Positions 49,108 to 60,054 of a stretch of 64,000 nt of DNA are shown here, in pieces (position 1 is the first letter of the stretch; each line of letters begins with the position of its first letter). Source of the DNA: Xylaria sp. FL1777 (Eukaryota > Ascomycota > Sordariomycetes > Xylariales > Xylariaceae); assembly GCA_022578965.1 (NCBI GenBank), contig MU400565.1, positions 186,001 through 250,000 of the forward strand, given 5' to 3'. The position numbers and the translations under genes are program-made. The notes under the pieces were generated by a model. The model did not search any database. It had not been told where the DNA came from and saw nothing but the letters and a program-made list of their open reading frames with translations.

Positions 49108-49986
49108 CAGCGAAGCACGGACAACCCCGCCTACCTCACCAAACATCAATCATCAAGCCATCAAGAAGAAGATACTATTCTCACCCTATTGAGATCACCG
49201 CCAAGCGGGCTGGCTCATCGGGCAGAGACGCGACATTCATTGGACCTTTCCTTTGTCACCTGCATCACCTGCATCCCGAAGCATATGATCACGAACTCGA
49301 CGACATGAAAAAAAGCATGGCCGGATTTAGGGGGAAAAAAAGCATTTACCTCGGAGTCAGGAGTTGGGGGTTAAAGCCTTGGGCTGCAGCCGCCAAACGC
49401 AAATAACAGTATGATTAAGATATGAGAAATGTATATTGACAAGAAGTTAACAAATCTGCCCCGTTCGCGATGGATGTGTGACTACCTAACTCATCTTGTG
49501 ATTGGCTGTTCCCCACACACGAACTTATGGATTCATCAGATATAAGGGAGTGCTTAGCCTGTGCAAGATGTCATTAGTACAGCTATAGCTCCTTGAATCC
49601 GCCTGGCGTCATGAGCGAATGTAGGTGCTTTAGCTCAGGTTTGTCCTTGGAGTAAGCTGGCATGCGATGTATTGGAAGACTTAGTAGCATGCCTCTGAGT
49701 ATGAAGACTCCACATGAATTTCTAGGTTAAGGCTTTTCATGATGAAATCAATGTTGCCTGGGCCCCTCCTGCATCTGTATACCGCGGGGGTTTGTCATCT
49801 CATTTCATTTAAACATATCTGTCTGAGGTATTTTATTTTCCCGTCCATTTTAACATGCAGTGACTCATCTCCCATGAATGACGAGAGTGCCGACATAAAC
49901 CGTTACAAACCAGTGGGCTCTCCAAGCCATACTCACTGGATACCTACATCACAGTCAAAGTACAGGGCTTCGCGCGCTTGGACACT
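49108..49986. other. Intergenic region between convergent genes
   Basis: 879 bases between the 153-aa gene and the NatA subunit, which converge here. No repeat or RNA gene was seen; an open frame at 49,739-50,014 overlaps the NatA 3' end and is not called. Confidence 0.5.
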
Positions 49987-52620
49987 CTATGACGAAGTAG
50001 CAGGGGGAGGTTGAAGATTGAACAAAGTCACCTCAGGCCATGTCTCATCAGCAGCCTTCCTGAAAGCATCTGCCTCACTGCTCCGCCACTGGTAAAGCAG
50101 ACCGAGGGCCTCAGCCGCTGGCTCCCAGTCTTCGCTCTTCAAACTGAGGACACCGAATAAGGCCTTCTCGCACGTCTTTTGATCTTCCCCAAGGAGCTTC
50201 CGAACTTTGATAGCTGATACCACATGGGCGGCACTATCTTTATGCTTCTCTAAGAATTCATTATTGTACTGCTTCAAATCTGTCGAGGCGTTGATGGCCG
50301 TGAACTCGGCTTTTATAACCTCAGCGACCTTGGCAGGCAGTGAGGCTAGCTTTGAGCCAAGCTCCTTGTGAAAGCGCACTGCTTGCTCATGAACAACTGG
50401 GTTGGTGGCATCGATGGCGAGTGCAGCATTTAGGCAATGCAGAGCGAGGAGGTATTTTTCTATCAGAGTGAGCCTAAAGATTCGTAACAAGTCAAAGGCA
50501 GGGGAGAATTACCTCGTCTGATGTATACCTCAAATCCAGCAACCTGGCCATCGATGTTCTTCGAACTGAATTGTAGGATCGGCAACAGGAACTTCGTAGC
50601 CTCAACTAAAGGTTGGTCAGTTGAAGCCAGCTTTAGCCCAAGTGGGTCGTCGTCCTTCTTGACATTGTCTGAGGTGGCCGCTTTAGGTTTGTTCGGATCC
50701 TGCTTAGCCGCTTGTTCAGCCGCTTCCCGCTCAGCTTTCTGAGCCTCCCTTTTAGCTTTCTTAAGTGCCTTTTTCTTCTCAGCTTCATCGTCCGCTGATC
50801 CATTAGCAGAACCATTGACCCCGTTCATGACCACCTTGCTGTCATGTATACCAAGATAAGCTGCTATTGCGCCAAGCGCTGCACGGGTATAAAAGGGATG
50901 CTCGCGGAGCTTGTCTTCCCATCGAACCATGTCCACGTAAGCACGAATCTGGCCCTTCCTCAGCGAAAAGCTGTGGAAGTCAAATTGGTCTTCCTGCCAG
51001 ACATCAAAAATGTTATAGACAGCATGAAACCGTTTCAGGGCCAGGCCAATAAGCCCATTGCGTACGGAGGCCTCCCCGTCTTCTGTTAAATACCATATGC
51101 TCTGCATGTCAATGAGATCGAATAACGGGCCGCCGGGAGAGTCATTTCGGGTGAAGAGTGACATTGTCTTCAAAGCTTTGGCAGACTCATTGTTTCGCAA
51201 TTGGTACTTTGCAGTCTTTGTGTTGATATATCGATCTTTCAAATCAAGATTGCGAGCCTGATCCATGATTTCAGCTGCTTTGCGTGTATTGCCATAATGC
51301 TTCCATATCCGGGCTTTCGTCATATGAAATTCAACATTATCAGGTACAATGGCGAGGCCTTTATCAACAAACTCTAATGCTTTGGCAAGATCGCGAGATA
51401 AGTGGTAATTGTAGTGCTGAGCAAGATAGTAGAGACCCGCCGGTCTGCCTTTTAGCTCTCCTTCTGTAGAAGATTCGCCCCCAGATTGGGATTCTGTGGC
51501 CTCGACATAGTCGTGAGCCAAAGATTGCAAGGTTTCCTTCTTGAAAGAATCAGTATAGAGATGTTTAAGGTTTGCGAATGTAGATGGCACTCCCTTATCC
51601 AACATCAGCGTCAGATAAAGTTTAGCAGCTTCGCGAAAATCATTGCCTACAGGGCAGTCAGCCAACCCATGCCCGACACAAAGATTACTATTCCTATGTT
51701 CTCTGTTGCGACTCACCAGCGAGGAAGTCCAGGGGGAGACGTTTTGCGGCGTCACATCGGGGATTGCGCTTGGCGTATTCGTCATAGACGGCCTTACGGG
51801 CGCTTGTCTCACTACCATCCAGGCCCATGACATCTATCAATCTATTGTAATATTCGGGGTGCTCGGAGTTTCGGCCCAATAGCGCCCGGTATGCCTTGAT
51901 AGCCTCCTCTTTCTTACCGAGCTTTGCGAGATACTCTGCCCTTAGCTCCAAAACTGCGAGACGGTCAAGATTGTGCTTGGCGATGGACTCAAGATGATCT
52001 AGTGCTCTCTGGTAGTCTCCTGTTTCCGCAATGATGGCGTTCTTGTACATGAGGGCTTCTGAGTTTTCGTAGTCGGTATGGGAGGGCGGGGATTTCAGGG
52101 ACTCTTCGTAGGTGGTCAAAACCTTTTCGGCCTGAGCGAGGTCCCCGGCAAGGTGATGGGCAACAGCGAGAGCGGTCCAATTCTGTCTGAGCTGGGATTT
52201 CGCCTGCAGCATAGCAGTCCTGCTCTGTATATAGCCCTGGAAGTCGCGCATCTGTATCTGTAGGTAGGCTAGGTCCCTCTGGATCTGCGGCGAGCCCGGC
52301 TCCAGCTTCAAGGCGAACTTGTAGGCCTTGATGGCCTCCTCGAAGTTTTTCTGGTGACGGTACAGCAAGCCGTAGACATGCCAACATATGTGCGACTTCA
52401 TATCGGCGGTCAGAGCCTCCTTGGCCAGGGCAAAGGCCTCGTCCGTCTTGCCCAGCGAGTTGATTATCAGAGCCTTCATGGCTAGGGTGTCTCCATGCTT
52501 GGGGGTTTTCTTGAGAATCTGCTCAGCGGCCTTGAGGCCACGCTTATACTGCTTCTCTTCATAGTTGCGGATGACCTGGCGAAAGAGTGCATTTTCTTTG
52601 GAGCTCAAGGGTTGCGGCAT
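49987..52620 (-). CDS. NAA15: NatA N-terminal acetyltransferase auxiliary subunit (NAA15/Nat1)
   Basis: Three exons on the minus strand, 52620-51717, 51646-50513 and 50459-49987, encode 836 residues. Introns are 70 nt (GTGAGT...GTAG) and 53 nt (GTAATT...ATAG) and keep frame; the second restores YIRREKYLLALHCLNAA. NAA15 is the TPR scaffold that anchors NatA to ribosomes and holds catalytic NAA10, which acetylates Ser/Ala/Thr N-termini after methionine removal. The start was set at MPQPLSSKENALFRQVIRNY, the conserved family N-terminus, not 14 codons upstream. Repeated helical TPR-like units run through the protein (for example GLLYRHQKNFEEAIKAYKFA and ALLGRNSEHPEYYNRL). A Lys/Glu/Ala-rich basic coiled segment (EKKKALKKAKREAQKAERE) near residue 600 is typical. 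Length fits fungal homologues. Confidence 0.95.
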
Positions 52621-53824
52621 GGCTGCGAGCGATGACTCCTGGGCCGAGGAACCAGGGACCAAGGACCAGTAGACGCTACGGCCTCAACGGACACGGTCGC
52701 AAGGGAGACGGGGAGTGCGGCGTGGTGATATCGGTGTCGGCAATGTATTTCTCGGGGCGCGGGAGGCGTCGTGGTGGGATGTAAGTACCTAGTCTAGGGA
52801 TTGTATATTGTAGGTAGGTATTGTGTCTAGTTGCTGTGTCCGGCCGTACCTTAGCTAGTGAGTATTTGCTGCCTGTGGGCCGTTAGACGGATGAATCGAG
52901 ACCGGTGGTAGTCAAGTACTGTGAGCACCCCAGAAAGTAATACTTACCCTGTGCAGGTACACTACTCTCACACACACACGGACATCAAGATGCCTCGCTA
53001 GTTGAAACCCCCAAGCAGCAGGATCCACGCTCACTGAAAGCTCCGAGATGAAGTTAGGTAGGTCGGTAGGTAGGTACTTAAGTAGGTATGGAGAGTTACC
53101 TAAGCTAAAATTGGCTTGTGTGAAGTTGACTGGACACATACACAAACTGGTACTACAGTATGTAGGTAGGTACAAGTACGGCTACTTGTAGGGTGATCTT
53201 GGCTCTCGGTAGGTACCTACGTCTAGGCGTGACAATAGCCCTGTGTGTAGTGCTAGTGGTTCGCTGGGAAGATCCGGTCCATTGATGTTGGTTACCTAGT
53301 GCGTCGAAGTCTCAGGAAATCTGGAGCTCGGACCCCTAAGTACCGGTACCTTGCGTGTTCGTACTATAAAACTTCAGGTACCTCGGAATTTTTCAAAGCA
53401 GCTGTGGCGCTTTCTTTCGGCATACTGTCAACCTTAATTTCCCTCTAGATGTTACAACTTCATGCTTGCGAATACCTACGTATAAAAATACTACTTACTT
53501 AGAGAGCAGTCATACGCAAAGCTGTCTGACATTTGACAATATTAAAAGCGTTCCACATTAACATGGCCAAGTTTTTCATATTGACTTGACAGGACGCTTT
53601 GCTACGAAGCTCGTACTAATATGAATATACCAAAACTTGCTCCATGATTTTTAACTAGAACGAACCTATCTACATTACATGGTGGCCACTAGAGGAGATG
53701 ATATATATAATATTACAAATAACCAGGTTAGTCCGTTCAACTAGATACTATACACCCTCTACACGTGTAGGTCTCGAGTCCGTATGCTGTAGAAACAAGT
53801 TCATTACAAGCCTCGGACGGGATG
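52621..53824. other. NatA promoter side and intergenic region with TAGG repeats
   Basis: 1.2 kb without a gene. It contains the NatA upstream region and many TAGGTA/TACCTA words, with a short array at 53,053-53,092. The tail is AT-leaning. Confidence 0.5.
53053..53092. repeat. Short (TAGG)n-type array
   Basis: Repeats of TAGG with CGG and TAC variants, for example GTAGGTAGGTACTTAAGTAGG. Similar words recur nearby at 52,812, 53,160 and 53,210. Confidence 0.8.
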
Positions 53825-54358
53825 TCATGACCTGGGCTGTTCTCTGCTCTGCCGCCACTGATTTAAAGCTGCTTCGGCATCTTGGAAATTTCCATTGCCA
53901 CATCTCTCCTGGACAAGGCCCCATGTTCGTGTTCGCACAATCCTCTCGACGCTTCTTTCTTGCCTCAAGAGCAATGCCAGCTTCTCGGTACGTGGTTCCC
54001 TTGGGAAATACCGACCAGAGTAAGGGTCTAACCGCTCGTCGACAACTCGCTCGCGATTCTCCTCAGTCTCAGCGGCTCGCATAGAGACTTCAGGGTCATC
54101 GGGATCGGGACTCGTGGCCACGTAGGCACAGTACGTCAAGACATCAGATCTCGCCTGCCAAGAGGGGAACAAGACTCGGTCTTTGAAAGCCTGGCAAGAG
54201 CGAGGATCTATCCGTCTAGAGGATCCTCGGGGGACCCGAACAGAAGTGGAAGCTGGGTCGAAGCCCGACTTAGCAGGCGTCACGAGAGCATTAAGATTCT
54301 GGTTGATGGTGTCGTCGACGGCACCCCGGGATATGCGCAAGAAGTCTGCAGTCGGCAT
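53825..54358 (-). CDS. MIX23 / Cid2 family protein
   Basis: A single-exon frame of 177 residues on the minus strand. The N-terminus DFLRISRGAVDDTINQNLNA, then SCQAFKDRVLFPSWQARSDV (Cys55), LTYCAYVATSPDPDDPE (Cys77) and a C-terminal LLRQERSVERIVRTRTWGLV followed by Cys153, match the caffeine-induced death protein 2 family (Cid2 in fission yeast, CCDC58/MIX23 in animals). MIX23 is a conserved mitochondrial intermembrane-space protein linked to protein import; the yeast and human data are known, the role here is inferred. There is no obvious presequence, as expected for IMS proteins with conserved cysteines. The start at residue MPTADFLRIS leaves a short N-terminus; related proteins often have about ten more residues, so an upstream mini-exon is possible. 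It diverges from the Rpt5 gene 800 bases away. Confidence 0.85.
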   Translation of the reverse strand: MPTADFLRISRGAVDDTINQNLNALVTPAKSGFDPASTSVRVPRGSSRRIDPRSCQAFKDRVLFPSWQARSDVLTYCAYVATSPDPDDPEVSMRAAETEENRERVVDERLDPYSGRYFPREPRTEKLALLLRQERSVERIVRTRTWGLVQERCGNGNFQDAEAALNQWRQSREQPRS

Positions 54359-55160
54359 GAGTGCGTGGCAGCAAGGTCTCTATCGCGGGGAGGAACACAC
54401 CTCGAAGGGCAACAGTTGTGAAACAAAACTGCGGCGTCAAGTTCGGAGTGGTAGACGGCGCAGTCATGATATCACGAGAAGCAGCTCCCGCGTACTGGCC
54501 AGTCGCTTGCGCGGCATCCGAGTCGGGAGCCGGTTGTCGGGTCCAAAGTAATCCAGCCACTGTGACGGGGAATAAATAGTGTCGTCTACGGACAATATGC
54601 ACGGACGGGTGTGATCATTTCCTTGTGTTCTAGTCTAGGTGATGTCGAACTTTCGATGTTGAAGCCGGCAGCATCCGAGCATTGAAGGAGGGTCTCTATT
54701 GTTCAGCTGGAACTACCTAAGGGAGAGCTACCTTGGTAGGTACTTACCTAGGTCAATGATGACGGAGCAATGCAGGTGGCGGGACTCTGATATGCACTAT
54801 GTACATTTACTCTATATCTACATGTACTAGGTACAAAGAATGCGTTGCTTAGTGCCCCGCTTTATTCATTCGCCCTGATTACGCGCCAACCTGCCTGCCT
54901 TGGAGCTCACCCAGTCGGGTCCAATTCGACTGAAGCTGCTGGAAGCTTATCATCACCACCACCACCACTACCACCAACGACCCTGCCATCCCAGTTCACC
55001 CGTCTTGGCTAGGGCACCATTTGCACGTGTCTCTACAACAGTCACCTTACGGCAACGCCTTATAAAATTACTTTCATTCTAACAACCGATACCGTTTTCC
55101 CGGCCTCGCCTCTCGCGCTAACACTTGTCAAGTTCTCCGCCAACCACAGCCAGTTCTGTC
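54359..55160. other. Divergent promoter region of MIX23 and Rpt5
   Basis: 802 bases between two divergently transcribed genes, presumably holding both promoters. A short CAC/CAT trinucleotide run lies at 54,950-54,975 and TAGGTA words at 54,735-54,755. No gene is seen. Confidence 0.55.
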
Positions 55161-56716
55161 ATGTCGAGCACCCAAGACGTGGAAGGCGTCGACCGCCGCG
55201 GGTCGGACGATGGCAAAGACAAAAAGAACGATGGCAAAGGTAACAAGACAAATAACGAAGGCGACGCCGAAATGCAGGATGCCCAGCCCGAAGAAGACGA
55301 GATTCTCGACGAGGAAATACTTAGCCTCAGCACACAAGATCTACAAACCCGCAAACGCTTGCTCGAAAACGACGCAAGAATCATGAAGAGCGAGTACCAA
55401 CGGCTATCACATGAGAAGGCTACCATGGCCGAAAAGATCAAGGAGAATGTGGAAAAGATCGCTAATAATCGGTTTGCCTCTCCTCAACTACATAGCGTTA
55501 TCTAACCCCCGCAAGAGCTAACGACGATGCAGACAATTACCGTACCTCGTCGGCAACGTTGTCGAGCTCTTAGACCTTGATCCTACCGCCGAATCTTCCG
55601 AGGAAGGAGCCAACATTGATCTAGACGCAACGCGAGTGGGCAAGTCTGCTGTTATCAAGACATCAACAAGACAAACCATTTTCTTACCGCTAATCGGCCT
55701 CGTCGACCCTGAGACACTGAAGCCAGGTGATCTGATCGGCGTGAACAAGGACTCATATCTTATTCTGGATACGTTACCCGCAGAATATGATAGCCGGGTA
55801 AAGGCAATGGAGGTAGACGAAAAGCCTACAGAGAAATACAGCGACGTTGGCGGTTTAGATAAGCAGATTGAGGAGCTGGTTGAAGCCATTGTCTGGCCTA
55901 TGAAGGAGGCTGAGCGCTTCAAGAAGATTGGCATCAAGGCACCCAAAGGTTAACCCCACACTCACTCGTAACAATGTAATGATCCACTAACAATGTTCAA
56001 GGTGCCCTGATGTATGGTCCCCCAGGTACTGGAAAGACGCTACTAGCACGAGCCTGTGCTGCTCAGACCGACGCGACATTCCTCAAACTCGCCGGTCCTC
56101 AACTAGTTCAGATGTTCATTGGAGACGGTGCAAAACTCGTAAGAGACTGCTTTGCGCTCGCGAAGGAGAAGGCACCTGCCATCATTTTCATCGATGAGCT
56201 TGATGCCGTTGGTACCAAGCGATTTGACAGTGAGAAGAGTGGTGACAGGGAAGTTCAACGGACTATGCTTGAGCTTCTCAACCAACTCGATGGTTTTGCA
56301 TCCGACGATCGTATCAAAGTTCTTGCCGCTACGAATCGTGTTGATGTCCTTGATCCCGCCCTACTGCGATCTGGTCGTCTGGATCGAAAGATCGAGTTCC
56401 CCCTACCAAACGAGGAAGCTCGAGCACAAATTCTGAAGATTCACTCACGTAAGATGACTGTAGATACTAGTGTGAACTGGGGTGAACTAGCACGCAGCAC
56501 CGACGAGTTTGGAGGCGCTATGTTAAAGGCCGTTTGTGTTGAGGCGGGTATGATCGCGCTGAGGATGGGAAAGAACAAGATTAGCCACGAACACTACGTG
56601 GACGCAATCGCGGAAGTACAGGCCAAGAAGAAGGATGTGAGTTCGCCACTGTATTCTCCTCTCTTCTATTACTTGCAGCTAACTTTTTTTGGTAGACGGT
56701 CAATTTCTATGCTTAA
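55161..56716 (+). CDS. RPT5: 26S proteasome regulatory ATPase subunit Rpt5 (6A)
   Basis: Four exons, 55161-55471, 55533-55948, 56002-56636 and 56696-56716, encode 460 residues. All three introns are GT...AG and keep frame; the last exon adds only TVNFYA. Rpt5 is one of six AAA+ ATPases in the base of the 26S proteasome, unfolding substrates and opening the 20S gate through its C-terminal HbYX-type tail, here FYA. Domains in order: acidic/lysine-rich N-terminus (1-50), coiled coil (about 55-105), OB fold (about 105-190), AAA+ with Walker A GPPGTGKT (248-255), pore loop MFIGDG (Phe281), Walker B FIDELDA (305-311), sensor Asn354 in AATNR, and arginine fingers in GRLDRK (368, 371). The start is the ATG at 55,161, giving MSSTQDVEG; all key residues are intact. 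Confidence 0.97.
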
Positions 56717-59246
56717 TCGGCAATGGCAGGCGCATGGGTGTGGGATCAACTCGCGAAGGAAAAGCAGATGGAACCGGGATAGACATTGCAACGATAGATG
56801 AAATACTTGTATTAGTACGTAGCACCCGCGAGGACAACTGCCGACACCTGAATAATCGAGCCTACATTCTCTCTGCCTTCCACCGAGCTTTGCACATAAA
56901 TAGCTTATGATCCCAGGACGCTTATGCCGTAAAGACTCAGCTATTTCATCCACCATATGTTTGAATCTCGCCTTCAACACTTCACGATTAAGTAGAAGAA
57001 GTCAATATCAGAAATCGAGATGCTAGATAGTCTAGACGTTCGTTCCCTATACCAAGAGTAGAGAAATTAGTGGGCAGTAGATGAAGACGCAACTAATGAC
57101 AACACAGCTCCTATAATAATAAAAATTGGTACAACAGAAGAACGAGCAATGGCAACATACAGATACCAAATAGTGCAACGATCCAATAACCATGGCGCGT
57201 TTATTAGGTATCCGTAGCATATTATTATCCTGTCGATTTGATATAGGCCAGGTTAACAAGGCCTTCCGGGGAATGATCAGGGATGATGCCCTGTTCCAAC
57301 CTAACATAGCAGTACCGATGACGAAGACGTTACCAAGCCGGTTCCGACCCACGGTGTAGAAACTACCGAACAGCTTCGCTTATCCTCAAATCCAACCTCT
57401 GCATCTAAGGCAACGCTCACCAAGGCTTAGTCTCTATGACGTTAAACAAATGACAACAACAGACATTCCTCGCAAGCAAGACTCGTAAATCCTAAGTTTA
57501 TAAAAAGCAGCGTACTATAGGTCAGGCTCAATGTCTTATGTCTTTATATCTGAGACGTGTAGCCCGTTATGGTACTCAATTCTGACGATCTCTTGAGCGT
57601 TTTCCTGTTTTCTGTGTACGCTCAAAACTGCCGGCTGCTTTCTCTTTGGTTACACTTGACGTATTTTGAGAGGCTCATCTGGACCTTGTGCGATGCAATT
57701 AGACTCTGTGCTGTTGTCAGATGAGTCTTGTACGCAAGGGCCAATCTCTATTCTATTTTCTGTCATACGTCAACTATGTCAGCGGCGTGATACAGTCGCC
57801 ACCTCAGGGCAGCATGTAGCTTCAACGTTCTATGTTGAGCTTCTTCGATTCTATTTTCGATACGAAGTCTACAATGTACGTCAATTCGGCAATATTTCGC
57901 GGAGCCTCTCATGCATCTCTATGCAAGGCACACGCGGAGAATACCACGACTTCCGCCCCAATTGCCCTCTCCAATCCGCCCGGTTATTGGGTCAGGAGAG
58001 AATGCTAGAATAGATGTCACGCCTACATAACGTGTAGCTATATACCTACCATCTATCACATTGCATTTATGCTTATTGTAGCGTACACAGCTGGGTTGGT
58101 GTTATCACACATACGCCTAATGTCGCAAGCCTTCTCAGATTCCGGGGTATTCATCTCTAAAGCTATCGTCATCGTCATCAGCCATCACAAAGTGTTCCCC
58201 TAACTCCTAAAAATGCCTTCTTTGTTACACTACAGGGAGTCAGCCAACTTACACATGTGCTCCCACTGTAAGCTCACCGTATTATGATCAGCAACGTTCG
58301 ACATGATACAGACATACACCTTGGACTAGAACCAAAGTTTCAACATCTCAGTCAGCACATCGGTCATCTTCTTATCCTATAGGTTGATTATAGCTAAAAG
58401 AAATTGCGCTATCCCGCACCGTAAGTGCCTCTTTAGTTAGAGCGAGCATAAACCAACTTCGTACGTAGCAAATTTATTAACAATGTGCTTTACATCGATC
58501 CCCTTTCATCTCACTAGTTCTCATGGGGTTTGAACGTCATGGAAAACGTCAAGGAATTTGGCCACGAAACCTGTTCTCCATATTCTGGCTTTACCTATCA
58601 CAAGCAGCGTCAAGGTAGATTGTGGCAATACCAGATGAATTAATTACGTTTCTGGATACTTAGTGTACGCCGGTCTGTCGTGAAATGGTTGTTAACCCCT
58701 GACAGAAGCCCTGGCTAGATAGCTTTAATGCAAGGGCAGTGTAAGTAGACACCTCAAGTAGTGATCGGCATGATCGTCATATCCAATTAAGATCTAAAGG
58801 GTATATTCGTAGCCTTAAGGCTAGCTTCCGATCATCACTCGTATTACAACTGACGATATAGGATGAAAGAGCCGGGATACTATCATGGCTAGCATCGAGA
58901 AACAAGGCAGAGAGGGTGGTTCGATAATTTAGTCACCGTCGTCATCGTTTAACAGTAGTGTCAACGAGCGCGCCTCGAGTCGCCACCTAAGAGGTACGAT
59001 CGGGCTTAATAAAGACTCTAAGAGTTGTTAGTTGGTCTAGTGTTACATATGTTGGAATTCAGAAGTATAAAGCAGGGCAGTTTCGCCGACTCCATTTTCC
59101 CAAAGCCCCAAAATATCAACAATCCATCAGCTACTATCACTAGACCACAGTCCTTCGTTTCGAAGTCATCGCCAGAGCGCAACAACAACAACAACGCCAC
59201 AGACTCAACCCGCGCTATCCCAAGTTGAGACAAACCAAAACCCACA
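56717..59246. other. Intergenic region, no gene seen
   Basis: 2.5 kb between Rpt5 and the hydrophobin. It holds the Rpt5 3' flank and the hydrophobin promoter. Open frames at 57,047-57,352 (minus) and 57,666-58,013 (plus) lack domain features or splice partners. No repeat partner or RNA gene was recognised. Confidence 0.5.
59066..59072 (+). promoter_or_regulatory. Candidate TATA box of the hydrophobin gene
   Basis: TATAAAG lies 175 bases upstream of the hydrophobin ATG, followed by a CA-rich leader with an AACAACAACAACAACA run at 59,181-59,195, as expected for a highly expressed fungal gene. Confidence 0.5.
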
Positions 59247-59549
59247 ATGCAAGTCCCCACTATCATCGCAGCCCTATTCGCGGCCGTCGCAGTCGCCGCC
59301 CCAGCCCCCGAGCTCGCGGACCGCCAGACCTACGTGCCTTGCTCGGGGCTCTACGGCACGGCGCAATGTTGCGCCACGGATGTGCTCGGCGTCGCGGACC
59401 TCGACTGCGCCAACCCGCCCGCCGTCCCGACGGACGCGGACAACTTCAGCGCCGTGTGCTCGGCCATCGGACAGCGCGCGCGGTGCTGTGTGCTTCCCAT
59501 ACTCGAACAAGGCGTACTCTGCAACACGCCTGTCGGCGTCGAAGGCTAG
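59247..59549 (+). CDS. Class II hydrophobin
   Basis: A single-exon gene of 100 residues. Hydrophobins are small secreted amphipathic proteins that assemble at air-water interfaces and coat hyphae and spores. Residues 1-18 are a signal peptide (IIAALFAAVAVAAPA), probably with a short propeptide up to about residue 26. Eight cysteines lie at 32, 41, 42, 54, 71, 80, 81 and 92; the spacing C-8-CC-11-C-16-C-8-CC-10-C is the class II pattern, with the paired CC positions intact for four disulfides. Length is typical. Many class II genes have introns; this one is continuous. The leader is CA-rich and a TATA box lies upstream. It sits only 340 bases from the RIP-mutated block on its right, yet shows no stop or RIP-like bias. 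Its exact biological role cannot be read from sequence. Confidence 0.95.
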   Translation: MQVPTIIAALFAAVAVAAPAPELADRQTYVPCSGLYGTAQCCATDVLGVADLDCANPPAVPTDADNFSAVCSAIGQRARCCVLPILEQGVLCNTPVGVEG

Positions 59550-59889
59550 ACATCTTCGACACTCGGATGTAGCCTGCACATCTGGAAGTTATTCGAGACA
59601 GGAAGACATGGAGAGAAACTGGAAAGGTGTTTCTGCACTAGATGAATTGGTACACGCCCGGACTCTTCCTCCTCCTATAACATGGACTAAAGACCTGCTT
59701 GGCATGCTGGAAAACTGTGTAGTATGAATTTAGTTTTTGTTCTTATGATAGTAGATAGTAATAATTCGGATTTATCTTTATTTCCAGTCATACCCGGCTG
59801 CCAGGCTTAATTTAGAGTTGAGGGTGAGATCTGGTAGGATATAGGTAGATAATCGTATAGCGTTTACTAATCATAACTCTACTAGATAC
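59550..59889. other. Hydrophobin 3' flank
   Basis: 340 bases from the hydrophobin stop to the start of the right-hand LTR; holds the 3' UTR. Composition turns AT-rich after about 59,720. No gene is seen. Confidence 0.6.
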
Positions 59890-60054
59890 TGTTGAATGCA
59901 TAGTAATACGCTGAATAAGTGGAGAATATAGGTACAAGTATATATATTAACCATAAGTAAAGTTAGTAAAAGAGTACTTTTTGTACTAAGCAATAGTAAC
60001 TATAAATACTCTAAATCACGTGCTATTTTTATACTAGAATTACTAGTTGTTATA
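59890..60054 (-). repeat. Probable 3' LTR of element F (165 bp)
   Basis: Starts TGTTGAATGC after GATAC and ends GTTATA (mutated GTTACA). On the minus strand it would start TATAACAAC and has a TATATATAC run before CTTGTACC, as an LTR promoter would. The outer 45 bases are unmutated and the rest AT-rich, like the outer LTRs of element D. The partner LTR is outside the window, so the borders rest on the TG...CA ends and the composition change. Confidence 0.55.

Noticed and set aside
55118..55441. 107-aa minus-strand frame
   Set aside because: Antisense to exon 1 of Rpt5.
57666..58013. 115-aa plus-strand frame
   Set aside because: No domain, no splice partner and ordinary intergenic composition.
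59274..59579. 101-aa minus-strand frame and a second plus-strand frame over the hydrophobin
   Set aside because: Shadows of the GC-rich hydrophobin gene, whose cysteine pattern identifies the true frame.
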